NCBI RefSeq assembly: GCF_000002235.5
Contig: NW_022145605.1
Span: forward strand, 36,577,079 to 36,641,078
Reading direction: 5' to 3'
Length of the DNA stretch: 64,000 bases
Origin: Strongylocentrotus purpuratus
Lineage: Eukaryota > Echinodermata > Echinoidea > Camarodonta > Strongylocentrotidae
The translations under genes were made by a program, and so were the position numbers. The notes beneath the pieces are model-generated. The model was not told where the DNA came from. It saw nothing but the letters and a program-made list of their open reading frames with translations, and did no database searches. Shown here one piece after another: positions 52,301 to 59,845 of this stretch (positions within the stretch are counted from its first letter, which is position 1; each line of letters begins with the position of its first letter).

Positions 52301-52632
52301 GTCGGCACAATTTTCACATTTCCGGGAGCAAAAAAGAAGAAAAAAATAATTAAGTGCTCACTTTGTATCTCTCTTTTGTTGTACGCCACTACTGCTTATA
52401 ATTAAAAAAAACCCCATAATTTTGATGTTGATTTGTATTATTTGCAGGTGAGATGGGGTATGCAGTGTACAAGTATGTTCCCTATGGCCCTGTGAATGAT
52501 GTGATTCCATACCTATCCCGTAGAGCACAGGAGAACAGTGGAATGCTCAAAGGAGTGACTCAAGAACGAAAGCTCATGAGACAAGAATTGACAAGGAGAA
52601 TCCGAAAGGGAAATATCTTTCATAAACCTTGA
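18925..52632 (+). CDS. PRODH: Proline dehydrogenase, mitochondrial; complete coding gene in 12 exons
   Basis: FAD enzyme of the inner mitochondrial membrane that oxidises L-proline to pyrroline-5-carboxylate and passes electrons to ubiquinone. Exons: 18925-19317, 23684-23892, 26142-26176, 33306-33455, 34588-34652, 35115-35311, 44613-44694, 46552-46644, 48041-48187, 48787-49061, 51446-51534, 52448-52632; all GT-AG, phases consistent, 639 residues. The N-terminus ([14 protein letters not shown]) is Arg-rich without acids, as for a mitochondrial presequence. Landmarks: [21 protein letters not shown] (Asp420), KLVRGAY (Arg483), [17 protein letters not shown], and YLSRRAQEN (Arg603/Arg604, the proline-carboxylate pair in bacterial PutA). 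An EF-hand loop spans exons 6-7, in a region degenerate in human PRODH. PRODH rather than PRODH2 is inferred from closeness to remembered human PRODH. Confidence 0.95.
19215..19372 (+). repeat. Left copy of a 158-bp flank duplication
   Basis: Last 103 bases of PRODH exon 1 plus the first 55 intron bases, immediately left of the LTR element. Repeated without visible change at 22070-22227. Confidence 0.95.
19373..20512 (+). repeat. 5' long terminal repeat
   Basis: Starts TGTAGCGGCTC; a TG...CA edge would fall at 20507. The next bases TATCT are shared by both copies, so the exact end is ambiguous. Contains AATAAA at 20360-20365, a likely polyadenylation signal in the sense direction of PRODH. 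Confidence 0.85.
20934..22073 (+). repeat. 3' long terminal repeat
   Basis: Second copy, AATAAA at 21921-21926. Followed directly by the right copy of the flank duplication; the last four bases (ATCT) could belong to either. Confidence 0.85.
22070..22227 (+). repeat. Right copy of the 158-bp flank duplication (partial PRODH exon 1)
   Basis: Contains 103 bases of exon 1 coding sequence ([12 protein letters not shown]...KYNKQ) with its intact donor but no acceptor or start of its own. Confidence 0.95.
23338..23598 (+). repeat. Tandem duplication just before PRODH exon 2
   Basis: taaaacatatttrgtcagca and gcatgtctgtacaatcaa words at 23338-23395 recur at 23542-23598, 204 bp later, with a few differences. 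Confidence 0.8.
23684..23892 (+). CDS. PRODH: PRODH coding exon 2
   Basis: [25 protein letters not shown], then [14 protein letters not shown]. Acceptor tttacag, donor gtaagt; phase 0 in, phase 2 out. Confidence 0.96.
24035..24095. repeat. Short inverted repeat (hairpin)
   Basis: TTTGGAGCCTAAAGGGCATTA and TAATGCCCATTTGGCTCCAAA pair over about 20 bases around a ~19-base spacer. Small foldback element in PRODH intron 2. Confidence 0.8.
24213..24325. mobile_element. Small foldback MITE, AAGTCCAC family
   Basis: aagtccactccaaaaataac at the left and gttatttttgaagtggactt at the right are near-perfect inverted repeats. Confidence 0.85.
25262..25440. repeat. SINE-like repeat with (AAT)n end
   Basis: (ATA)n, then cttatatagcacatgtccgt... 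to caggtacccagatgtgc. Same general layout as 28799-29030. Confidence 0.5.
25571..26100 (+). mobile_element. Repeat of the ATGCCTCCG family (Helentron-like), truncated
   Basis: tttttatgcctccgccatta..., gggttgtccgcccg, then diverged tandem units (ttgatggattcccgccaaac, agagccaatgaa, gaggtcaaaggtca). No hairpin-CTAG 3' end seen. PRODH exon 3 follows 42 bp after. Confidence 0.6.
26142..26176 (+). CDS. PRODH: PRODH coding exon 3 (35-base microexon)
   Basis: Codes (K)[11 protein letters not shown]. Placed because the acceptor ttcttgtag and donor gtagga supply exactly the phase 2 to phase 1 bridge required between exons 2 and 4, and the human protein has a similar KSCTSAAE... linker here. Short, so less certain than the others. 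Confidence 0.78.
26223..26900 (+). mobile_element. Related repeat with 5' hairpin and ~149-bp tandem units
   Basis: Starts with a hairpin (atcccctagtcgac-gaa-gtcggaggggat), then ccgtccg words and about three units with aggtcaaaggtcatagctca spaced ~149 bp (26414, 26563, 26712). Ends near ttgacttgttttat. Confidence 0.65.
27603..27775 (+). mobile_element. MITE-like copy, AAGTCCAC family
   Basis: ggggaagtccactctgatac, gaagcagaacaaatgagag, then aacacaaattggcaacactg. Confidence 0.7.
28545..28700 (+). mobile_element. MITE-like copy, AAGTCCAC family
   Basis: gggtagtccaccctgttgg, gagaagcagatcaaaag, gaattgacaactcagcaaag; a diverged copy of 27603-27775. Confidence 0.6.
28799..29030 (-). repeat. SINE-like repeat with (AAT)n end
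   Basis: (AAT)n, gatatagcgctcaatacatc, gaagcgctttacagatatat and downstream SINE-like body. Also recognisable as fragments at 38655 and 59108. Confidence 0.5.
29970..30420 (-). repeat. Dispersed repeat, inverted relative to 35755-36180
   Basis: Shares aacatgtcttatctgatgtt, cttcccagaac and ccaagtcttggtaaagttac words, in opposite orientation, with 35755-36180. A poly-C tract sits in the middle of both. Partial further copies at 32215-32455 and 37185-37270. Identity unknown. Confidence 0.75.
31180..31253 (+). repeat. SINE 3' tail fragment
   Basis: gaaaagcactttataagcac cgttttaatattatt, like the tail of the SINE at 7122. Confidence 0.55.
31255..31660 (+). repeat. Dispersed repeat, pair of 46050-46410
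   Basis: Long shared blocks: cctggatctagctcatgctg, cccatgacttttacaagccg, atcgcctgtctgattatcaa, and the ends near accatatcacagacactga. Same orientation in both. Unknown family. Confidence 0.9.
32457..33069. mobile_element. Non-autonomous hAT-like element carrying satellite A
   Basis: Ends CAAGCGCGTAGCCAGG and CCTGGCTACGCGCCTG are inverted repeats, and the element is flanked by a perfect 8-bp duplication ATGATGGG (32449-32456 and 33070-33077), the size made by hAT transposases. Inside are four to five reverse-oriented units of the satellite seen at 15314-16570. No transposase. Confidence 0.92.
33306..33455 (+). CDS. PRODH: PRODH coding exon 4
   Basis: [20 protein letters not shown] and [15 protein letters not shown]; human has DRRDGVISARTYFYANEAKC. 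Phase 1 both ends. The acceptor is gtaataag with a weak pyrimidine tract close to it. Confidence 0.94.
34588..34652 (+). CDS. PRODH: PRODH coding exon 5
   Basis: [21 protein letters not shown]; human has [21 protein letters not shown]. Phase 1 in, phase 0 out. Confidence 0.95.
35036..35096. repeat. Long polypyrimidine (T-rich) tract before PRODH exon 6
   Basis: About 60 bases of T with scattered C, ending 18 bases before the exon acceptor; it may serve as an unusually long polypyrimidine tract. Confidence 0.8.
35115..35311 (+). CDS. PRODH: PRODH coding exon 6 (start of EF-hand loop)
   Basis: [17 protein letters not shown]... through a polar segment to [20 protein letters not shown]. The last residues are the first half of a calcium-binding EF-hand loop. 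Phase 0 in, phase 2 out. Its 3' third is repeated in the next intron (35370-35445). Confidence 0.93.
35370..35445 (+). pseudogene. Decayed duplicate of the 3' end of PRODH exon 6
   Basis: Bases match exon 6 from its ...atgggtatcacatctag through the donor and into the intron (ggtaaatgtgaaaggggca). Trp in [12 protein letters not shown] has become TGA and the donor gtaagt is now gtaaat, so it is not usable as an exon. Confidence 0.9.
35755..36180 (+). repeat. Dispersed repeat, inverted copy of 29970-30420
   Basis: Starts ttctgttaaagagaaggttg, poly-G in the middle, ends gaccagaactcaacttc. With the other copy it could form a long hairpin in the PRODH pre-mRNA across exons 4-6. Confidence 0.75.
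37275..38441 (-). pseudogene. 5'-truncated LINE reverse transcriptase remnant
   Basis: Minus-strand frame from 38441 has [20 protein letters not shown], the catalytic FADD and [14 protein letters not shown]. Around 37835-37880 the frame shifts, and coding continues to the stop at 37378 ([20 protein letters not shown] ... [11 protein letters not shown]). N-terminal half absent. A CR1/Jockey-like element distinct from the one at 10440. Lies antisense in PRODH intron 6. Confidence 0.92.
38595..38690 (+). repeat. tRNA-like SINE fragment
   Basis: gagatgcgaaggtcgagggttcaaatc has a B box (GGTTCAAATC), followed by (AAT)n. Confidence 0.45.
39079..39309. mobile_element. Complete foldback MITE, AAGTCCAC family
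   Basis: gggaagtccaccctaataac at the left and ttaatatcagcgtggacttt at the right, with the arms paired nearly throughout (gtgaaagtttgagcacattccg / cggaatgtgctcaaactttcac) around a centre near 39195. Confidence 0.9.
41948..42455 (-). pseudogene. LINE fragment, C-terminal coding end and (ATT)n 3' tail
   Basis: Minus-strand frame: [52 protein letters not shown]; after a frame break, [20 protein letters not shown] and [14 protein letters not shown]. This is the usual C-terminus of an L2/CR1-group LINE. The 3' end reads gcgctttacaaatgaatatt then (ATT)n. Confidence 0.88.
42587..42871. mobile_element. MITE with 15-bp perfect terminal inverted repeats
   Basis: TATACACCGATTCGG at the left and CCGAATCGGTGTATA at the right; the next bases also pair partly (gccataactggggggc / gccccccagttatagcg). 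GC-rich compared with its surroundings. TA edges would fit a Tc1/mariner-type target but are not proof. Confidence 0.85.
43737..44320 (+). mobile_element. Helentron-like repeat, ATGCCTCCG family
   Basis: Starts tttttatgcctccgttacg, has gggttgtcgtccgttcgtac, diverged tandem units with aggtcaa words, and ends gcggaggcattattttcgag ... ccatCTAGTTTT, the same end as 49934-51292. Confidence 0.75.
44613..44694 (+). CDS. PRODH: PRODH coding exon 7 (end of EF-hand loop)
   Basis: [20 protein letters not shown]...; human has GTMDLLDWSSLIDSRTKLSK. Completes the EF-hand loop begun in exon 6. Phase 2 in, phase 0 out, after a 9.3-kb intron. Confidence 0.93.
45785..45985 (+). repeat. Dispersed repeat related to 53440-53640
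   Basis: tttgcctctctgcatggttt and ccacatgtgcaattgtgca have diverged counterparts in reverse orientation at 53560-53640. Confidence 0.45.
46050..46410 (+). repeat. Dispersed repeat, pair of 31255-31660
   Basis: Second copy of the unknown repeat, in PRODH intron 7, with good conservation of the central block. Confidence 0.9.
46552..46644 (+). CDS. PRODH: PRODH coding exon 8
   Basis: [20 protein letters not shown]..., aligned with human GQLEPLLSRFTEEEELQMTR. 31 codons, phase 0 both ends. Confidence 0.93.
46911..47243. mobile_element. Foldback element with ~120-bp arms made of tRNA-like sequence
   Basis: Left arm 46911-47032 and right arm 47117-47241 are near-perfect reverse complements (attgaaaaacaagtcagaaa / tttctgacttgtttttcaat; gggaccagcgggacttgaac / gttcaagtcccgctggtccc) around ~85 bases. 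No transposase. Lies in PRODH intron 8. Confidence 0.92.
46988..47060 (-). ncRNA. tRNA-derived sequence inside the foldback element
   Basis: 73 bases on the minus strand. It begins gaccagtgatggcctggtga (A-box-like), has a 7-base loop between ctgc and gcag, a B box GGTTCAAGTCC, and ends gctggtccca whose bases pair with the 5' gaccag. It is followed by aagattttttt, a Pol III-type terminator. Stem mismatches and a cytosine where U33 is expected suggest a degenerate tRNA-like or SINE head rather than a working tRNA. Confidence 0.55.
47547..47640 (+). mobile_element. Partial MITE, AAGTCCAC-like family
   Basis: aaagggcaatccaacctttg ... ggcgaaagtttgaaataaat; only the left half is recognised. Confidence 0.45.
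48041..48187 (+). CDS. PRODH: PRODH coding exon 9 (barrel core, catalytic Asp)
   Basis: [20 protein letters not shown], then [13 protein letters not shown]. Nearly identical to human in this region. 49 codons, phase 0. Confidence 0.98.
48787..49061 (+). CDS. PRODH: PRODH coding exon 10
   Basis: [39 protein letters not shown] and [15 protein letters not shown]. Phase 0 in, phase 2 out. Confidence 0.98.
49988..50080. repeat. (CCGT)n microsatellite
   Basis: Repeated cgtccgtccgt with occasional cgtacgt. Ser-Val-Arg-Pro or Gly-Arg-Thr frames here are artefacts. Confidence 0.97.
50188..50985 (+). promoter_or_regulatory. Array of AGGTCA direct repeats (DR1-type)
   Basis: Perfect AGGTCA-A-AGGTCA at 50188, 50345, 50502, 50658, 50815, and a triple at 50966-50985, with extra half-sites nearby. 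This is the classical DR1 site of HNF4 and RXR-type nuclear receptors. Binding is not shown. Confidence 0.5.
51446..51534 (+). CDS. PRODH: PRODH coding exon 11
   Basis: [20 protein letters not shown] then [10 protein letters not shown]. Phase 2 in, phase 1 out; donor gtaagt. Confidence 0.98.
52448..52632 (+). CDS. PRODH: PRODH coding exon 12 (substrate Arg pair, stop)
   Basis: [31 protein letters not shown], ending RKGNIFHKP and TGA (52630-52632). Human ends RTGNLFHRPA. Confidence 0.98.
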
Positions 52633-55600
52633 TGACTTTCTACTGTATCCTTCTCAGTCTTTCCTATGATAGTCACAGTAATATTTATGAGACACTGTTC
52701 AGCTTTCACATGTGTAATGTAGTATTTATAGATTTTCATTCTCTGCACATCTTCTTCCATGATTTCTTTTGATCTTTTCATCCCTATTTTCTAATTATAA
52801 GACTTAAAATCAAACCCTCTATATTAAAACCAAAATGGCTTTCCCCCTCTCTCTTTGCTGGAAGCATTACTATTTATTTTTGTATTCAATTTTTTTTTTT
52901 TTTTTGCAATAGCTACGTCTTAAGAATAACATGAAAAATGTCACTTAGTGATAAAGATTATGAGAATAATAATCGGGAGCACCATGAGTGTCAAGTCTGA
53001 CAGACATGAGCGCTATACAAGAACCCATTATTATTATTATTATTTATATAAGGTTATATCATGCAAATATCTTTTGGAACACCTTGATCAGAGTAAGAGA
53101 TGATTATCATCACCATGGTTATGACTTCAATTGTTAATCATGAGGGGGTAATACAGTAATCTCAATATCTTTCTATTATCTCATGGGTAAAGGATGTCAA
53201 GTGCAGATAATTGCCTTGGTAGAGGACTTTGACCTATTTCCAAGATACAAATTTTAGACCATAATTCTTATTTCAGTCACACAGACCATGAAAGGCTGAA
53301 GACATATTTGATTACTATGCAAATTAAATCATTATATGCCACCCAAATAATTTCCCTGTGCCACATTGTATTCATCATGGGATAGATATACATGTCATGT
53401 ACCAAGGCTTCAAGATTATTTAACTGTTTCCAATTCAAGATTAGTCTATGCCAGTGTTATAAGGATTGTTGGAGCTACCGTAATCACGATTGGAAATGGG
53501 TAACTTTGCAAAGCCATCGTGTTGCACAAAGGAATCCGTCAATCCGTCAATTGTTGCCTTTTGTTTTGTGCAAAATTGCACGGATGGCAAGCAAGTGACC
53601 ATGCAGAAAGGCAAAGAAAGCAACATCCACTTGACCATACCTGTTTAACCTGGCAGAGTGATATCTCAATAAGGTGCTCTTGATGGAGCAATAGTTGTCA
53701 TAAAAAGATATTTGATTTAGATTATAATAAATGCTGTGTTGAATTTTGATACATGTATTTAAATTTTTTTAAGAGATAGAAAATTACTCTCAAGATATAG
53801 ATGTAGATGTGTACGTATGTACATATGTGAATGTATTAGTATTTGACCAACAGCTATGACTGAGGTAATAATGTTGAAGTATCAGGAGCTATATAAGAAG
53901 CCACCATTAATATGTAGACAAGGAGGACAGACTGTTGTTTATTATCAATAGTGACAAGATTTTATGAGTTTGATATTTTACAATTAGGTACATCATTTGA
54001 ATGAAAGTTAAAAAGGCATGAAGGATTAAGAACGAGTAATAGATAAATGAAGTGCTATGTAAGTACTATGGAGTAGAAAAGAAAAAAGTAGAAAAATATG
54101 ACTTTATTAATTTTGGTGGATATGTTCTAGTTCTGCACAAATTGGACTATTGCTGGTTCTTATGATATTTTTTTCTTCTAAGGTGACATAAACTTTGCAA
54201 TTCAAATTTTTTGTGAAATGGTATTCAGTGATCAAGTTTACCTTAAACTCAGTATATATAGAGAGTTATTGTATGTTTATGTTGTGGTTTATGTAGTTAA
54301 GTGCTAAAATGTTATATTTGTACAAAGAGGTTGAGTTTTTTTACTTTTAGAACCTTGCTTGCTCTTTTCACGTCTGTCAGTATCATTATCTGACAAATGA
54401 CTTTGGGAGGTTCTTTATGCAAACAATTGAAACGGTTCAACTGAAATTGATCAAATTACTCCTAACTGCTCTGCAGTTTAGTTTTTAAATGTCAGTTGCT
54501 TCCTGGCTTTTGGACGTATGTTGTCTTTCTTATGCAAACACCATGATATTTTTCTTTTTGCAGATTTACATCCAGTCAATTATCATCACCTCAAAAATGT
54601 AACACCATGCCATTGCAATATAAACGTTATAGACATGATAGTGAAAAACCCATCATATGATCTACAGCAAAAAAAAACATCTGTTGCTAAAAGGGAAATC
54701 AGAATATTTGGACTGAATACTTAAAATTAATAGCACCTAAATACTCATTTCGATTGGTTTCAAACAAAAGTGATCCAATTAACGTAACATTGTTAGTGCT
54801 GAGCTGTTCAGTTTTCTTTTCAAAATAATCATGGTCAATTGATTTTTTCGCAAGATTCCCAGAAATTTACATTACCATAGTCTTATACTAAAACATATAT
54901 TGCTTTATATTCTCTAAAAGTAATGAAAACCTGGATGAAAATTCTTTCAATAGCACTTATCTAGTGTAATCAGATCATTAATCAAAGTTTTTATAGAATA
55001 TATGTTTTTTCTATAAGGACCCAATATCAACAGTACTCTAACATACTTCATGAAGCTTATGTTATGATTTTTCCACATTTTTTTAATGAATACTATCCTC
55101 TTACAAAAGTTATTTGAGTTTACAGCATCTATGGACAACATATACTGACCTAGCAACTACTTTTGATTTAACATGACTCATGTTTTCTACTTATCGTGCG
55201 TTTGTAAAAGTGGAAAAACAAATCTTGGAAATTAATCAATGAAAACACATCTATCTTTTGTATAAAAAGTAAACTGGCAGTCTTGTGGTAAACTTTATTG
55301 TCTATTTTGATTGTCTACTAAGATGTTAGACCATTTTTTACAGGCATCGTATTGAATATGATTGTCTTTTAGGAGACATGAATTCAAAACAAATATTTTA
55401 ATCACCTGAAGTTACAGCCTTGAAATATCTTACAGTTATCTATATCAAATTAATTGTAAAATACATCATGAAAACAATTTGAAGCCTATGTTATTTTCAT
55501 TTTAATATAAAGGATTTCATGTCTAGGCTGGTTAGTAACAAGGTGACGGATAATAGTAATAAAACTTAAAATGAATGACTTTGAACCAACTTTTTTTGTA

Positions 55601-57290
55601 GGTGGTGGTTTTTGTTGTGTCTACTAACTTTCACAATGTTCTTCTATTTCCTTACAGATGTAGGGAATGTATGTTACAGTGTGTAATTTACAGAGTTATG
55701 AAACATGTACTTGAGTAAATAAGAGAATTACTCAAAAGTATGTAACGGAGTAGTCTTTGTTTGATCGATTATAACTTTTAAAATTCATAACTTTCTTATT
55801 TTCATCAGATATTCCTCAAATATTCCCCCATTTGGTTTCTCTCGTTTATTCCTGCTTCTCTTATGAATAACTTGATAGTAGGGTGGGCTTCCCTTTCAAG
55901 ACTATGCTCATATGCTATGCAGTCAAGTATATGAATGTACAACTTTAGGAGTGTATTCAGAATTAGAAGATAAATTTGTCAACTTCCTAATGATGCCTTT
56001 TTAGTTTGTTTCAGATTCGCTTTTGTTTTTGTTCTAATATGGATTTATTTATTTTTTCAGAAGGCTGAGATTGTCAAGTGAGGATATGTTTTTTTATATT
56101 GGGTATTTATAGAGAGTATCTTGTGCTAAATGCTTGAACTTATTCAAGTTTTCCTGTCTATTTCATCATACCGTAATTTACATAAATGCTTCCAGTGTCA
56201 TTGCATTTCGTAATGCACACCTAATACCATTTACATTACACTGTAATCTCAGGTTGAAAATGATTATATTAGACCATATACAATATACTAATGTGCTCTT
56301 TTAAATTTAATTTTTGTTCATCCATAATAATGCAGGTGTGGTATTCCTTGTTTCAAATTGTTAATGTTATATATTTTACTACCATGTATATCAAGTTAAT
56401 TATTAGGTGTTGATAATGGAACTGTACTTTCAAAGAAACTGTCTGTATTCTACTCTGAACCAAGATAATTCTTAAATACATAGTGAAGGAAGGATGTTAT
56501 TTATATGGTTTTTGTAATCATAGAAATAATTTTAAAAGCACTTACAAGCACCAATCTATGAGATATGCCTACTATAGGCATTGTATACCTGTACTCCTCC
56601 ATCTGTTTTATATATAATATTTTTCTATCAAATCTATTTGACAGATATTCATATGTAGCTTTCAAGCATTCATTTTAATTTATGTAATTTTTGATGGGTT
56701 TGGTGGTATATATATATTTTTTCATTATTACCAGAACAAAACTATCTTGTTTTGAGTGAAGTCATGCATACTTTTGGCAAGGTCATATTGAATGTGGACT
56801 AAATCAAAACAGTAATTAATTATTGTATTTCATTCAAATATTTATCTGAGCTAGAGTTTGTTTTTAATGAATCAAAGAGGTGTGTGATTTTTCAGTCCTA
56901 GGGAAAGAAAAGGATGATGTGTGTGCATGTATATATAGTTGTACATCAGAACATTAATGTCTTGGGTTGAATATAAGTAGAATTTCAAAATATACATAAT
57001 AATACATAATAAAAAATGAACATGTGAAGTCAAAACCATGCTCCTCTTCATGTGTATCCTATATGATGTTGTGAACTACATTTTTAGTACATATAATAGA
57101 GTGCGTTACAAAACAAGTTACTCAACTTTGGTAGCTTATGATTAATAAGACCTTGACATTTGATCTATGACAAATTAAGATTAGTCTTCCTTCTGTCTGA
57201 TGATACTAGGATCCTATTCATATATTTTTCTGCCACAGATAACTGAGCACCAGGTTGATCAGATGCACTGAATGTGGGTCAGGCCATATT
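52633..57290 (+). other. PRODH 3' UTR and downstream flank
   Basis: AT-rich, mostly non-repetitive sequence. AATAAA at 53726-53731 is one possible polyadenylation signal, but no transcript end can be fixed. Contains an (ATT)n SINE-like tail at 52960-53045 and a dispersed repeat at 53440-53640. No coding gene recognised. Confidence 0.5.
53440..53640 (-). repeat. Dispersed repeat related to 45785-45985
   Basis: gcacggatggcaagcaagtg and accatgcagaaaggcaaaga mirror words of the other copy. Confidence 0.45.
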
Positions 57291-58029
57291 CATGTGTTCT
57301 TAAAGCCCCACTGCACTACTTATAGCTACTTGCGCCCTCTATATAACAAACAATGCCTAATCGGTGACCGTCGGTCCCTCATGATCCTCCTTTCTTATGT
57401 TAATTGAGAGCTGATTTGATGAGATAACCACCTGTCAGTAACCTTGCAGAGAGGTCTAATATCCCTCCTGGCCAAACTAGTGCAGATAGGATTTAAATCA
57501 TTTGAAAAGTTAAGTTTTGTTTTAAGTGTCAAGTTTCATGCTTAAGTTCTTCATTATTTAAAGTGATCCAATGTATGTTAACTTTCATTGAACCTTGGTT
57601 TAATCCACAAGATAACCTTGAGTTAATTCAAATAGCCTACTTACTACTAATCCCATGATATCTCAAATCTCTCTGCTCTCTAATGTTCTAATGTTCAGGA
57701 GGTGATGTGTAAGGTGTATATGAAAGGTATTTGTCTCGAATAGCACATGAAAACTCGGAGGTTTACGAACCCCAAAGTAAATGCTAGAAAGAACACAGTC
57801 ATGTTCATAACTACCAAAGATATTGACAGTAAACTGACAAGAAAATAGATAGCATCCCAAGTAAACTATGTTTTTTTAATAACCCAACAAAAATATCGTG
57901 AAAATTGTGCTTGTAAATGAGCTTTTACCTGAGTCATTGTCACCTTTTCTCTCCCAATGCACAAAATCAACATGATCAATGCAAACAAAAAATGTTCAGA
58001 CTGAATTAAAATACTGCATAATTAGAGCT

Positions 58030-58640
58030 TTTGACCCACATTTATTTCTTCAGCCCTAACTTGAAAAGAGGTTTTTGACAATCCTTTCTGAAAAGAGGGC
58101 TGCTCAGTCATCTGTTGCAGCACAAGAATACCATGAAGAAAGATAGAGGAAATGATAAAAACAAAGAATAACATGAGCAAAGATACTATACAAGATGGTA
58201 GAATGAAAAAAAAGAATACTATAAGGAAAGGTAGGAAAAGAAGAAGATAGGATAAAAACAAGGAATTAAAGAATCATAGAAAAGGAAGTAGATTTATGAA
58301 ATAGGGAAAGATAGAAGAGAAGATATTGGAAGGAGAAACAGAATAACATAAGGAAAGAGAAAAAGCAAGTGATAGAAGGTAAAACAGAGAATCACATGAG
58401 GAAAGGTAGAAAAACAAGAGGACAGGATAAGGTGTAAAATAAGGAAAGATAGAACGAGAAGATGATAGAATGGTAAAGATAAAGAACAAGATATGGAAAT
58501 ATAGCAGAGAAGATGGTAAAGGGAAAACAAGAATAACATAATGACAAAAAGAGAAAATGATAGAAGGAAGAATAGCATAAGGAAAGATGATAGAAGGAGT
58601 TAGGAGAAATAAGTGTTTGGTAAATGCTGAATACAATTAT
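58030..58640. repeat. Purine-rich degenerate tandem array
   Basis: Many variants of aaggaaagatagaagagaag, gaataacata and gaaaatgatagaagg over 600 bp, with strong purine bias on the plus strand. Minus-strand Phe/Leu/Ser-rich frames are artefacts of this bias. Confidence 0.8.
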
Positions 58641-59845
58641 TCTATTCAACCTGTTTACATTAAGAAGACGCAATTTTTAATTTCTGTCCAGTGTTAAAAA
58701 AGATAAAGATAATTACAGACAGGAGAAAGTCAAAAAGAGAGGGGAGGGGTACAGAGAGAGAATGTATGGTACTATAAGGATATACTGGAAAAAGAGATAA
58801 ACTCGATCAGTGAAATGAAACATGTAAATAACTTAAATTCTAGCTATAACTCAACTCATTCAGTGAACTATTTCTAAATTAATGATAGTTTTATTCTCAT
58901 TCAAAAAATAATTTGAGAGTAATGGAATAATTATTTGCTGGGTTACTGTAACAAGAGAACACTGCGCAAAAAAAAACAATACTTACAATTTCCCTAATAT
59001 TCGTTCAAACCTTAACTTTTGAGGATCTTCAGACCAACAAGGTTGTGTCAAATTGACCTGCCATACTGCATTATCACAACTGTTGGTTGATGATGTGTCG
59101 AACAGAATATAATAATAATATTCAGTTCTTGTATATGGCGCATAATACGTTATGAAATAACATCTCTATGCGCTTTCAAAGAGCTTTGGAAATTATTACT
59201 CTAGTTTTATTCCTAATTAAATACATCATACTACTCGTATTATTGGAAAGCCATTTAGCCAAATAAAAAAGTCGTCATATTTATTATGCATGGCATGACT
59301 TCTTCATTCAAATGAAATACATTCCATATCAATAATCAAATCACGCCCATCACCCTAGCCTCAGGAAGAAATATTTGCCAATGCCAAACGATTGAACAGT
59401 AATTTTAAAATCGTTCACCACAGATTACAGTACGTATACTTTAAACAAAAAAGTATATTCAACTTTAATAGCATATCATTTATATAATTAAAAATCCATT
59501 ATTCGTATGACATTGAAAACTATTTCATGGTACAGAGGCTTTTTCTTTCTCTCTCTCTCTACCCTGTCTTTTCTGTGACGGATGATTGAACACCAGGGTA
59601 TTTAAAAAGCGCCATCAAAATCGCCTTGTACCTGCAAGTTTGGGCTGATGCACCGAATATGGTCTTAAATCCTGGTTCATGCTTCATTGCTTTGTTGTTT
59701 ATCTAAGCTTCCACAGGACTTCGTTTCAATCCACAGAATAACCTTTAAGTGCCTGTTCAAAGAAAATCACATATATGGCAAATAACGTATCACTAAAAAC
59801 TGGTAAGCCAGTAGATGGCCATCGTACAAGTTTTAGGTCAAATAC

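Noticed and set aside
58274..58673. Phe/Leu/Ser-rich frames that look like membrane proteins
   Set aside because: Produced by the purine-rich array read from the minus strand; several frames open at once.
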